64,000 nt of DNA from Mortierella sp. BCC40632 (Eukaryota; Mortierellomycota; Mortierellomycetes; Mortierellales; Mortierellaceae). Of this stretch, positions 12,205 to 24,200 are shown piece by piece; the first letter of the stretch is position 1, and every line of letters begins with the position of its first letter. Location: positions 2,795,501-2,859,500 of the forward strand of contig WAEK01000004.1 of assembly GCA_011634665.1 (NCBI GenBank), read 5' to 3'. The notes under the pieces were generated by a model. The model worked only from the letters and a program-made list of their open reading frames with translations, made no database searches and was not told the origin of the DNA. The translations under genes were made by a program, and so were the position numbers.

Positions 12205-14808
12205 TTAGAGCCAACAAAGCCAATATCCCATGAATACAGTAAAAATAACACTTAAAACAGATTCTACGCTTGATATCGTTGTTCGTGAGGCACCCCCTTT
12301 GGTATTGAGCCCAATACCACCAGGGACTGTCTCGACCTTGGTCGCAAATCCAATCCGCCGTTTCAAGTAATCGTAAATGACGTATTGGTTCTTGATAAAG
12401 AGGTCACCCAGCAAAATACCAGATTGACTCCCATGACCCGGAACCTCTACCCAAGAGTCAATCGCGCTCAGACAATATCCATTATAAGCTGATTTGAGGA
12501 TGACAATGTCAGAGAGCGGGACAGAAAATTTTTGACCACCTAAAATAAATGCAAGGTCTCCTACAGTCTTGGAATGAGCTATAGAGCAAGGGATCAGCCA
12601 GCCTAGTCTTTTGTCATATTGAGAATTGGGAATAGACCGATGAAAGTACGTAGCAAGATATTCCGGAAAGAGAATATAAGAGGACCCTGTGTCGACTATC
12701 GCATTAGCTGTTGAGGATGAAAAGGATAGTTCCTTGCGTCCAATGAATATCTTTTCGACCTTGATCTGCCAATCTTTATTCGACGTTACTGGAACATATG
12801 TGATAGGCCCTAGGGAGTTGTCAAGATAATGAATATTAGGACAGGAAGGCCAGCTAGAAGCTATTTAGAATGCCATAATGAAGCCGTTTGAGCCTCTTGT
12901 ATTCATTTTAGAATACCTGTATACAGACTGGGGTCAACACCGCCAAAGATAAATTCGCCTCCGTTTGGAAGGTCTTCGTCCTGACTGGCAGCTTTGTTGA
13001 GCCAGACAGAAACGATCTGCTCGTCGATCTGGTTCTGGAGTATCATATTCGTCACCGGAGTATTGACATCTAAGGTAAGGATAGAACAGTAGGAAAAAAA
13101 CGAGAGGATAAGTATTATATCCTTGATAACTTTGCTGAACTGATCTTTTTTTTACCTGCGCAGGAATTTCATTCTCATGTCCTACCTCCAATTTCGGTGT
13201 TCGAATCAAACCCTAGCCCCAGGATTCCATCGACCCCTGTTGCAGCTGTCATGCCAGTGTTGATAGTCGCCATCCCAAATGTCTGTGATTGGACCTTGAT
13301 TCCAGCGACTTTCATGTCGTCAATTCCCAGAACACCAGAGATTCGTGAGTCGTCTGCATAACTGATAGACCATGCACGACCATCTAATGAATAGGAGCTA
13401 GTGAGGTGGATAAAAAAAAAAAAAAAAAAAAAAAGGTAGGCACATTAGAGTTTAACATGAAATCTGAGGAACAGACTGGGGAGCGGAGTTGGCTGCAATT
13501 TTATGTCCACGAGCAAACAACAGAAAGTTAATCGTTACTGTCACAAACTGCGCCCAACGGAATTCTCTGTCTTAACTTTCCATTCCTTCAATTGTAGGTT
13601 CAAAGTGTAACACCTACAGGAAAGTGTGTGTGTGCGTGCTCCAAACATGTGCGAGATCGATCTCAAGAAGACAAAATAACTAGATGGCAAAAGGGGATGG
13701 ATACCAACCCACTTTCTCGTATCCGCTTCTTGCTCCTGGATACCGATTTCCAATGCTCTTGAGATACTATTTCCCGTTCTTTCATGCACACCCTACATGT
13801 AGTCTTTCCCGTCACTCTTCTTCCCCCCTCCTTTCCCCTCTCCTTTTCTTCCGCCCATTACTGAGGTAAAAGTGTCCCTGAAAATCATTCCGGTTTGCCC
13901 TGCTCCTACCTGGACTTTGAGGTATCAAATCGGCGAAGATTTTTGCAAGTCGATGACTGACAGACAGAAGATGAAACCCATAGATCGGAGGAGCCTGTAT
14001 CAAAAACCACCGAAAACTCTTGAGGAGGCGTGCCCAGCAACATTGCCGCGACCCATTGTGTATCGAGTGCATTGCCGCGTACAGGAGCTACACCCACATA
14101 TGCTCGCTTTTCTTTTGAAGATGGCCCTGATGAAGATTGCTGCTGCTCGAGCTGTTGAATCTCGGCCTCGATCTTCTCCAATAAGGAAACCCAGGTGCTG
14201 TTTTTGCTCCTAGTTGTGTCGGGATCCGGGCCTCGCTCTTGTTGCCACCGAGACCCATTATTGCTTCTCTTTCTAAGGGGGTTATCTTGATGGGGGTCAG
14301 AAAGGGCACCAAGCCCCTGTGTAGCAGGATCGAGTGAACTCAGTTGTTGTGCCGGGGGTACAGCTATCCTAGTAGCAGAACCAGTAGCGTTGGAAATGGT
14401 GTTGAGATGGTGTAGAGTCGAGAGCTTGGCCATGAACGAGATTCTGGACTGAAAATGGGCGCGCGAGTCAAGTGTCGCAGCAGCGATCCGTGGACTAGAT
14501 CCAGGCCGCTGGTTGACACTAATTCTATAAATAAAAAAAGAAAAAAATCAAGGTGAGGAAGGTTGATGCGACAGAGACTCGAAGTTGGGTCGATTAATGG
14601 AGCAAGTCGTTTGGAAGATCTCCATGATCAGAATGACCAGGCAATTAGGAAGTTTCAGGTAGTGGCGAGGAAGGATAGGAGGGGGAGCTGGTGAACTGTT
14701 GGCAGAATGAATGACGCGGACGAACCTACGGAGACGATTGGCATGGGCAAAGGAGAGAAAAGCGAATGCCAGGATGCAACAACAATGACAACTTCTAAAT
14801 CTCTTCAT
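12205..14808 (-). CDS. Secreted pepsin-type aspartic protease with probable GPI anchor (yapsin-like), six exons
   Basis: Exons are 14726-14808, 13910-14524, 13713-13735 (23 nt), 13186-13383, 12917-13069 and 12205-12809; the sum is 1677 nt, 558 aa. Residues 1-23 form a signal peptide (MKRF... [11 protein letters not shown]). A propeptide follows and ends at a dibasic EKR at about residue 168, a Kex2-type site. Both catalytic motifs are present: [11 protein letters not shown] (Asp near 203) and IVDTGSS (Asp near 397). The domain end [18 protein letters not shown] is typical of family A1. The last residues are a small/Ser-rich spacer and a hydrophobic tail ([17 protein letters not shown]), which fits a GPI-attachment signal. 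The first donor (GTTCGT) and the 23-nt exon are the least certain joins. An acid-active, cell-surface or secreted peptidase is expected. Confidence 0.85.
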
Positions 14809-14835
14809 TGTATTTGCGGTGAGAGGCAATGCCAC

Positions 14836-15282
14836 CGCCTAGATGCGGTGGACGATGATGGGATGGGTAATCTACAACGGCTTAACTGCAGCAGAGAAAG
14901 GGTGAAATGAGCAAGCAAGAAGAATCAGAAAGAAATGTGAATTTGAGTGGGATGAGGGGGAATAAGCAATGAAGCTGTGGTGCTACTCGGTGGTCTGTGT
15001 ACGCATGAAAGTGCCTTTAAAATGACGCTAAAAAAAGGGATGAAGAGGCTGAAGAGTGGAGAGTACGACTGAAGCATGGGCGTTAAGACGGAAACACAGG
15101 CATCTCTGCATTGTTCATTCACTCTTCTGCAAGCCCTCGGGCCAATGTAAGACTCTCCCAGGCACCGAATCAGGAAGGCTGCATGAGTCGTCATTTATAG
15201 TTGGTCTTTTTTTCTTTATGAGACAATGGCGTAACTACGCCTCGAGAAACTCTTTCCCTGCTACTACAGCCATCTAGATGCT
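14836..15282. other. Intergenic region between two protease genes
   Basis: About 450 bp between the protease start and the aminopeptidase stop; it should contain the protease promoter and the aminopeptidase 3' UTR. No further gene or repeat was recognised. Confidence 0.4.
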
Positions 15283-17011
15283 CTATTGACCCTTGTAGTA
15301 TCCAAGTTCGACAGCAAATCCGAGTGAAAGCTTGGCAAACTGAAGCATATGAGTGTAGCTGATGTGCTCCACGGTGTCGCTTGTTGTGTGGATGTAGGGG
15401 TCTAAAGCAAAATCGAACAATCATCCCCATTAACATCTGGCCACTTCAAAGCTTTTCATCATACTCTCTGGCGTACCAGGTTTGAAAACTTACTGGTGTC
15501 AGAGAAATCACCCTCAATTGCGAATGCGGAGCGGTATCCAGCTTTGGCCCACGAAGCATGGTCGGAGCCTATAGACCCATTTGAATTGTTAGCGATCAAT
15601 GCCCTCAATTGAATCATTGCCTCTTGTATCTGCTTTCATCTTTTTTCTTTAACATAAATGATCCTCTCACTTACAAGCGTAACCGCACTTGGTCTTGCGA
15701 ACAGCGATATCACCATATGCCTTAGCATAAGTCTAATAAGAAAAACAAAAGCATGCATTCCAAGGGTCAGCGATATTGCAGTTGTCTGGGTAAAAATCCC
15801 CATGCTACAAAAGATAGTCTGAGAAGCATACAATCATCAATTCGGTCAACTCCTCGTCAACATTGTCAACAACAATGCCATAAGACTCAGCAAACTTCCC
15901 GCCCACATATCCTGTCATATCATTCTGTATTTATGAAGAAGAGAAAGAGATGTTAAAAGCTAGCAAGGATAATACACCGATATCGAGTTGATAAAAACAA
16001 GCGGAGTGAAGACGCTACCTGGATCATAGCAAGAACATCAACCTTTCTGGCCTCATATTCTTTTGCGACAGCCTGAGACCCCAAGAGCCCGGCCTCCTCG
16101 CCAGAGTACCAGTGGAACTCGACGGGTCGGTGAGGGCGGAAACCAGTGTTCACAAGAGCCCGGAAGATCTCAAGGATTGTGACTGTACCCGAGCCATCAT
16201 CGTCAGCACCAGGAGCAGTAGCCCATGGAAACCACATGTTCATTGAGTCCTGATGAGCGCCAACAATAATGGGCTGGTTCGACAGCGTCTCATTCCTTCC
16301 TTCGAAGCGAGCTAGATTAAGAGTCATGATATGTACCAGTAGTCAGACATACCATCTCATGGCTAGCAGTAGGGATGACCCGATGATCAGAAATAGAAGG
16401 GTATTTACCAATAATAGAGAATTGATCCCAAGGATGCTTGAACTTGCGGATGCTGACGTCCGACTCGGCTTCAGTCTCCTCGATGAGGTCGCTGATTTGC
16501 TTGTAGAGCCACCTGGCAGAGTCGCGGCCAGTCTCGCTCTTGTAGTAGCGAGTCTTGAAGGCAGTGAAAGTCTTCAAGGCAACTTCCATATTAGCAGTCG
16601 AAAGGCTATCAACGTAGCGATCCACCTTCTTCTGGTGAACAGCCTCCTGTGGCAAAGCTATCAGGAACAGGAGCAGTTGTGACGCGTGAGAAGAATGAAC
16701 AACGTCGCAATGCCAAGCGCGGCTGAAATAGCGTTATAGCACTTACGAAGCTTCCTGAGGGCATGCACACGGGTGGAGCCAAGGTCCTGGTAGTCAGTGA
16801 TATCCATGTACTTGATCTTGTTACGGAAAAGCTCAAGTCGCTCCTCTTCCGTGGCCCAGAAAGCAGGCTGGCTTTCAGCTGTTTGGATAAGACGGCGGTC
16901 TTCGCTGACGGTCTTGTGTTTGGTCAAGGACCACTGCCCCCACCATGAAGGTGCAGCGAGCGCAGTGGTTGCGATGACAGAGAGAGCGATGATTGAATGA
17001 AGCTTCACCAT
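15283..17011 (-). CDS. Secreted M28 zinc aminopeptidase (leucine aminopeptidase-like), seven exons
   Basis: Exons are 16747-17011, 16409-16657, 16019-16311, 15832-15924, 15675-15732, 15494-15568 and 15283-15401, giving 383 aa with all phases agreeing. [20 protein letters not shown] is a signal peptide. The M28 core has every expected metal or catalytic motif in order: VGAHQDS (zinc His), ADDDGSG (bridging Asp), [10 protein letters not shown] (general base and zinc Glu), MIQNDMTGY (zinc Asp) and PYIHTTSDT (second zinc His). The Cys pair in TKCGYACSDH is the disulphide site seen in fungal leucine aminopeptidase 1. The enzyme should remove N-terminal residues from extracellular peptides. The preceding aspartic protease gene, same strand, supplies a plausible partner in protein digestion. 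Confidence 0.94.
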
Positions 17012-18218
17012 TTTGTGAGAAGGATGGGAGGAAGTATGAATGAGGATGGGACAAGGGAAAAAGTTCAAACAAGAGAGAGGAGCGAAACAGAAGAAAAGAC
17101 GGGCGGCAAAAAAAAAAAAAAAAAAAAAAAGTCGGCTCTTCTCTATCTCTCTTTCTCTCCCACCAGTTGTCTTTTGAGAGCAATGGCGACTGGTTGCAAC
17201 CACACGTATCTCTCTCCCACGACACGGAAACCACCTCCGCTACAACAGGACCACGCATTGCGTTGGAAACACTACCATTTTTGATCACAAGCAGTCAGAT
17301 GACCAGGGCTGTTCAAGTGATGTGCGTACCAGCGCACCGGATGCCAGGGGTTTGCCTCTCCCCCTCTGTCTCCATCCTGCCAACAAGGTGCTCAATAGCG
17401 CCACTACAGAATGGGCACCTGTGCAACTCTCCCGTCTACCTCCTACTGCCTCAGCCCCATCATATTTCTGTATACACTCTCCTAAACGGGACACACAATT
17501 TAAGCCTTTTGGGCCACATGGGCGCTATTTGAGCCTTTGGACCAAGCACCCTGAACTAAGTGGACCCCATCACCGACAAGCCAATCAATGGTTTATCCGG
17601 AGCCGACAATGCGCGACAGATCTGGCCATCGGGCAGATGCAGGCATGAGCCAAGAGGGAAGTGTTTGTGCAGGCAAAGATAATGCCGAAGATGACCCCTC
17701 TCCTCTATTTCCGCTGCTCTAAGCCCAAGTATCTCTTCGCCAGCGCACTGCTCCTCACAAAGGTACCTCTTCTCAAGGGACGCTCCCAATAGGAACGTCC
17801 TGAGCACTCTTGTTGGTCTCCTGGTCGCCAACGAATCGCGCCAGACGGCAACTGTTATTCGCTTGTACGTCTGACTGTCGCACTTTCTTGTTTTGAGGAC
17901 TGTTCCTTGCTACGCAACAAAGGGGAAACAGTTCCAACATCTGCCTGCGCTTGTCATCGCCGCTCTTCAATGCACCTGTCCATGCCGTTGGTCGTGGCCT
18001 CATGCTCCGCTGCCCCGAGCCGGATGAACTGATTATCTCTTTGCATCTCATTACCAAGGCATTGTTTGCATCGCTACGGGCCTGACATCTCTCTTTGCTG
18101 CACATCTTATAAAACCCAAGCTGGGCATCATATCTGCCCCAAGAGCCCAATTTGCCAACTCCAGAAACTAAACCTCAGCTCAGCCCTGCCCGTGCATCCA
18201 CACTAGCCAGCGGTTGAA
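17012..18218. other. Intergenic region, divergent promoters (aminopeptidase / histidine kinase)
   Basis: About 1.2 kb upstream of both the aminopeptidase (minus) and the hybrid kinase (plus). There is an A-run of about 22 nt at 17109-17130 in the aminopeptidase leader. The last 200 bp before 18219 are C/T-rich, as in many fungal promoters. No extra gene is recognised. Confidence 0.45.
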
Positions 18219-21200
18219 ATGGCCTCGCAAACATCGGACAGCATACAAGAAGCTGTTACAGCCACTGCTGTCCCTGTTGGTGCACAAGATGTTGTAGCGC
18301 CAGATCACAGACCGGAATACGGCTGCACTACATCTGCCGAACCTTGCCCATCTCCGCATTCTCATCATCCTCTCCTACCTCCCCAGTCTCATCAATCCTT
18401 CTCTTCCGCATCCCATCCCGCATCACCCACACCTGTTCATGACTCTGACCCTGAGGCCTCGCTCGAGGAAGTCCTCGCTGTGATCACTGACTGTCCAAAC
18501 GCTACCAACACTGCCCAGTGGTTCTACAAACCGCACCTTCAACCTTCCTCTATTTCCACTACTGCTACCTCAAGTCTCATGCCCACTACGCCCGTTCCCA
18601 TGCCCTTCTCTCCTTCCCACACCCTGCTATCTCCTTTCAGTGGCTCGCCTCCAATGGACTCGGACCTTGTCGCCATAGGCGAGAGCAGCAGTGATGTCCA
18701 TCATAACTCAAGCTCCACAAGTACCCCAAGCGGCTTTGGCAGAAGTGAGAGCTTTTCTGGCACTAATGGTCCCTGCTTTGCGCACTTGCTGCCTTCAAGA
18801 TCAACAGCAAGGCCTGCCTTGGGTTCAGTCGCTGCCGCTCTCCAGTCAGAACGATTCTCGGTCTCGCATTGCCATCGAACAACAGGCCCATACTCGACCT
18901 CAGCTCCGCGTACGAACTCCCTTCATCTTAACAACTTGCAACAACCGCCATATGATGGAGCATTGCCTATTTCAACATCAATACCACTTTCCTCAACTGG
19001 TATTCCTATTACAGTTGCAGGGATCCCAGCTGAAGCAGAATACCATAGTCCGTACAAAGCGCCATCACACACCAATAGCCGTGCATTTATGCCACCTACA
19101 TTACCCGGATATGAGTTCACAGGTGGGTCCCAGGCTGGAAACATGGGACTCATCATGGGCAAGCGAAGCTCGGATGGGATCCCTGTGATTTGCAAGGTCC
19201 ATCAGTCGCGAGTGATTCTCCAACACGAATACCGGATCCTGAAGCGCCTTGAGATTGTCAACCCAAAGTTTAATCCAAACTATGACATGGAGTGTCAATA
19301 TGGCGACCGCAGTCACCCTTTGTCTTCTTCAGCATCTCCAGAAGTAGCTGCTCATTCCCTGCTTGGACTTCAGAAAGGAGAAGACACAACAAATATGGAC
19401 ATCGACTCGGAATCGGAAATGAAAAAGGGGTCAGTCAAGGGCAGTCAGTCAAAAAGGCCAGAAGAAAGGACGTCAAACTGCAACCCAGTGCTTGAGTCAG
19501 GAGGCGACGAAAGCGAAAAATATTTCAACCGGATTGTGGAGGACTTTATCGATATTGACAGCGAAGATATGTCAGTCCTAATCCTCGAACGACTCGGGGC
19601 CAACCTGCTCTCGCATCTACATCACCAGTTCCTTGGACTTGAGGATGTGGATGGACTCCATTGCCCCGAGACCCAGCCGAAGGAGAGTTTGGGCTCACCC
19701 TTCCCAGATATGTATACTTTCTTGGTCTTTGCGCTCAAAGCTGCCTGTGTGCTTGAGGCTCTTCTAGGAGCCAATCTAGCACATCTCGCAATCTGCCCAA
19801 CCGCGATGCACTGGATGCCGCCAAAAAAGCGCAATCCTCGCTCAGCACAGACTCAAGAAGAATCAGGAACACACAGTTCACCTGAACTATCGCCCAAGCT
19901 TCACAAAAATAATAACAACAATACCACTACAAATAATCAGAGAGATGAGAGAATACCCCAACCATCTCCACGGCAAGCCTATGCGCCTCCTCCACCTCCT
20001 CCGCATCTCGCTCATCTCAAGCCAAATGTCAAAGTGTTCTCACTCCTTGAAGACCTTGATGTTAATGAAACTACGATCCGACTCTTTGACTTTACACACT
20101 CCAAGATCCTGAGTCACGAACGAGCAAGGGCACCAAACAACATCGCAGAATGGCAGATTCCTGGTTATTTGGAGTACCATCTCCATTTCCTGGCCCCCGA
20201 ACAGACGGGCCGTGCAGAGTCATGGATGGACCACCGCACCGATATTTACTGCCTCGGAACCACTCTCTTCACGCTATTAACAATGCAGTTCCCAAACGCA
20301 GGAAACGATAGTGTCCAGATCTTGCAAGGTAAGCTTTAGTTCACTGTATTCATAGCTGAAGAAACAATTGTCTTTTCGAAATAGAGTTGCCAGGGCACTG
20401 ACATGAACACGGGCGATTAGGTGTCCTTACAAGAGACCTTCCACCGCTCAGTGCCTTCCGCCCCGATATGCCTCCTATTATCGATGGCATTCTCCGAAAG
20501 ATGACTCAAAAGGTAAGAGCCATTATGTTTTCCATTAAAGAGCCTGTCCCACATCAATCAATTAGAAAAAAAAAAAAAAAAAATGTTATTCACATATTTC
20601 ATATTTCATACACCTTGGACGTTTAGCAACCGAGTCAAAGATACCAGAGTGCTTTCGGACTCAAGCAGGATATTCTCCACTGCCTTAATGAACTAAACAA
20701 AACTGGATGGGTAAGGGTTTCAAACTAACAACTTTTGAATGCATCTTAAAAGATTTAAGGTTGTTGATCGTTCTTTTGTTGTTTTTTTTTTTTTTTTTTT
20801 TTTTTTTTTGTTATTGTTGATGTTGTTGCTGTTTACCAGAGAGAGCTGACGTATATCTGAACATGGACACTCCTGTTTTAGATCGAAGCGTTTGATCTGG
20901 GAAGGCATGATCACTCCTATCAATTTATGTTGCCAAACTCACTCTTTGGCCGGCAATCAGAACAACTGCTCATTTCATCGGCCATTGCTCAGGCCGCAAG
21001 TGCATACCAGCACTGGCTTAACAGTGAACAGGTCATGAGTGACGACGAATCAGATCATGGAAGAAACTCGACCTCAACAGCAGCAGCAGAAGGAGATACA
21101 GACTTGTATGTGTTTGCAAATGACATCGTCCCACTTCAGAATCAAGCCTCAGCCAAAATCCCTCTTTCATCTAAAATGCTTCTCCGGACACCCAAGCCGT

Positions 21201-24200
21201 TTGATGGTGGCAGGTTTATGCAGCGGGGTAGTCATGGGCAGACAGACCCCGTTGTGAGGGTGATTTTTGTTGGCGGACCTTCAGGAGTTGGCAAGTAAGT
21301 GAAGAAGGGGCTTTATTACCTTCGTCCATCTTTGTCTAAGGATCATGGTCGGTGGCTACTATGAGATTTTCCTGACCCAATCGACTATTTTCTTATCCCC
21401 GAGTAGAACTGTTTTGGTAAGAGGAATGTCAACCGCCGCCAGAAACGCAGGACTATTTGCAGCAGGCGTCTTTGAAGCCGAGGGCTCGGCCCCTTACTCG
21501 GCTATTCTCTCATGTATTCAGTCGGTCCTCCAACAACTTCTTGCCCAACACACAGAGGCTCTTGCATCTCTATTTGTGGCAATCCGCACAGCTTTTGAAC
21601 CTGACTGTGGCATCTCCATCATCTGTGACCTAGTTCCAGAACTGAGATTTTTCTTCCATGGATCTGAAATGCCCGAGAGCAAAGATGTGCCGTTGATTCA
21701 ATCCGTGGCTCGATTCCACAGCCTAATATTGAAGTTGGTCCGAGTCATTTCTACTCACTTCTTCATGACTTGGTTGATCGATGATCTCCAGCACGCGGAT
21801 GAAAATTCGATTGAGCTGCTAGCAACGCTCGTTAATGCAAACAAACGCCTACCTGTTGTGTTGATCATTACCCACAAAGGCACAAAGGACTGCTTAGCCA
21901 AAGTACAAACCATCCTAGGTGGAGGCAGTGCAGCAACAAGAGACCTCGGATCTTCGACATCAACTGGAAATATTAATAATCCTGATGGAAAAGGCATGGC
22001 AGGGGGGTCAGCGTCAAATCTTGAGAATACAAACCCCTTACTGGACAAGTCAACAGGAATATCGGATACCTTTACATCCACCGCGAGAACACCCTCTATG
22101 GATGACCGCGTTGATACAGAGAGACTCCCTATGATTGTCCGAGGTGGAGCTGGTGTCCGGTTCGTTCAACTTGCGAATCCAACTCTGATATCCATCCAAG
22201 ATTTCTTGGTCGCTCTCTTGCACCGAAGCAAGACAGAGGTTCTCCCATTAGCCAGGGCTCTTTCCCAAAAATCCTGGTTGACGATCCGGCAATTGGTTCT
22301 GGAACTCTACCGAAACCAGACCATATTTTATCATCTCAAGAGTCGAAGGTGGAAATGGGAAGAGAACGAGGAAACATTGGGGGAGCTGATCCGTAAAATG
22401 ACTGGAGAAGAGTACTCCTTTTTGTCCAGTCGCTTCCGAGCCCTGGATGCAGACACAAAGAGGACACTGATTTGTGCCTCTATCTGTGGACCAGCCTTCA
22501 GGATTCATGATTTGCAGCTTCTGGCCTCTGCATGGAGCAGGAAGGAGACTAAATCAACAAAAGAAATAGTTCCTGGCGAAGCCAGTGGGCTAACATGGCA
22601 AAAAAGCGGCGAGACCCCTTCGACAACCAATCCCTCGGATTCACCCGTTATGTCGGGAAACTTCACGCTGTCAGCCAGTATCGACAAAGGCGTGAGCGCC
22701 ATGGCGGGACTCCAATCTGCCATCCGAGAGGGTATTCTCGTCTACACATCGTTTCCCGACCAATTGCGGTTCCACCATGGAGTCATGCGAAAAGTGGCCC
22801 TAGACTTGCTTGATAATGCTGAGGAAACAGAAAGGCTACACTATGAAATGGCCAAGATCCTATACAACACTCCAGGACAAGAGTTCAGAACAGCAAGTCA
22901 TATTCTTCAGTGTCTAAATTTGATTCATGCCCAGTTTGACTCGTTTGGATCCAGGTTTGGAAACGAAGAATCGCAACTAAAGCAAGCGGCAAAAGTGGAG
23001 CCTAAGTTTGACGGTGATAATGCGATGAAATCAAGCGCTGACAGCGGAAATGACGAAAATGGAGCCGAGGATGACAAGAGCGACAACTCGACCGGTTTAG
23101 GAGCACCCAGAATGGTCGAACTGGACTCACGATCAATACGGAGGGTATTGTCACTAGCCGGAGAAAAATCACAAAAGAGCGGTGCTCAGGATATGGCTCT
23201 CGCATATTGGCGGGCAGCTCTGTCAATGCTTCCCAAGACTTGTTGGGACCAACGAAGTGAGAGCGCTGGAGTTTCTCCTCGTCGAGGAGGAGAGGATAGC
23301 AGTGGTTATGAATTCCCGGATGACGTCGAAGAAGGCACTCAGCAAGACCAACTAGGCACTGGAACAGACGACACTACCTCGACTGCATCCACATTACAAG
23401 GAAGTGTCCAAAATCTGCATGCCAACCTGCTGCCCCTCTATCATGAGACACTTAAACTCCATCTGCAGTGTATCGAGGCCGAACGATGGCAAGAAAATTT
23501 CGACCAAGCAATGAAGATTTGTGAAATCGTACTTGCAAATGTAACGGATCCGATCGACCGAGCTCGAGTGTACCAGCATCAGATTGAAATGTATGTCTGG
23601 GCCTATAGTTCACCCGATCAAGCAACAGCAGTAGCGTTCAAATGCCTCAAGGAGCTTGGCCTATCTCAAGATGCAAACTTCAATCCTTCCGAAGAAGAGA
23701 TGAAGATCATGTTTGACCAAACACATGACATGCTCTTAGAGCACTTCCCTGCTCTTTCAGCGAGTCCACCCAAGTACTGCACTGATCCACGAGTTGCAAT
23801 GATGATGGAAGTCCTTTCAGTGTCAGGGTAGGAGTCAAAGCAACCAGTTTATTTCATCATGACGCGGTGTGTTTTCATTTGTATGAGGTTTTAACTAATA
23901 GAGATCCCTCCTCCTTGAAAAACTCAACTTCTAGTGCCAGTCTATATTACTGTAATGTTCCCTTTATGGCCAGCAGTATTGTTCACTCAATGAGGCTCAC
24001 TTGCAAACATGGCATAACCAAGGACGCAGGCAGGGCCCTCGTCTCGTTTGTGCTAACATATTCGACACGCTATGAAGTCCTTGACTACGCTTATGAGCTT
24101 GGAAGGTAAGAGTGAAACATTTCCTACGAGTCCACCCATCAAAGACTCTTTGAAAAATGCTCTGACATTATTTATTCCTTCTCCAAACGACCTTTTCTAC

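Noticed and set aside
18691..19195. 165-aa plus frame and 90-aa minus frame within the kinase gene
   Set aside because: Shadows of the long first exon of the hybrid kinase, which carries the kinase-like motifs.
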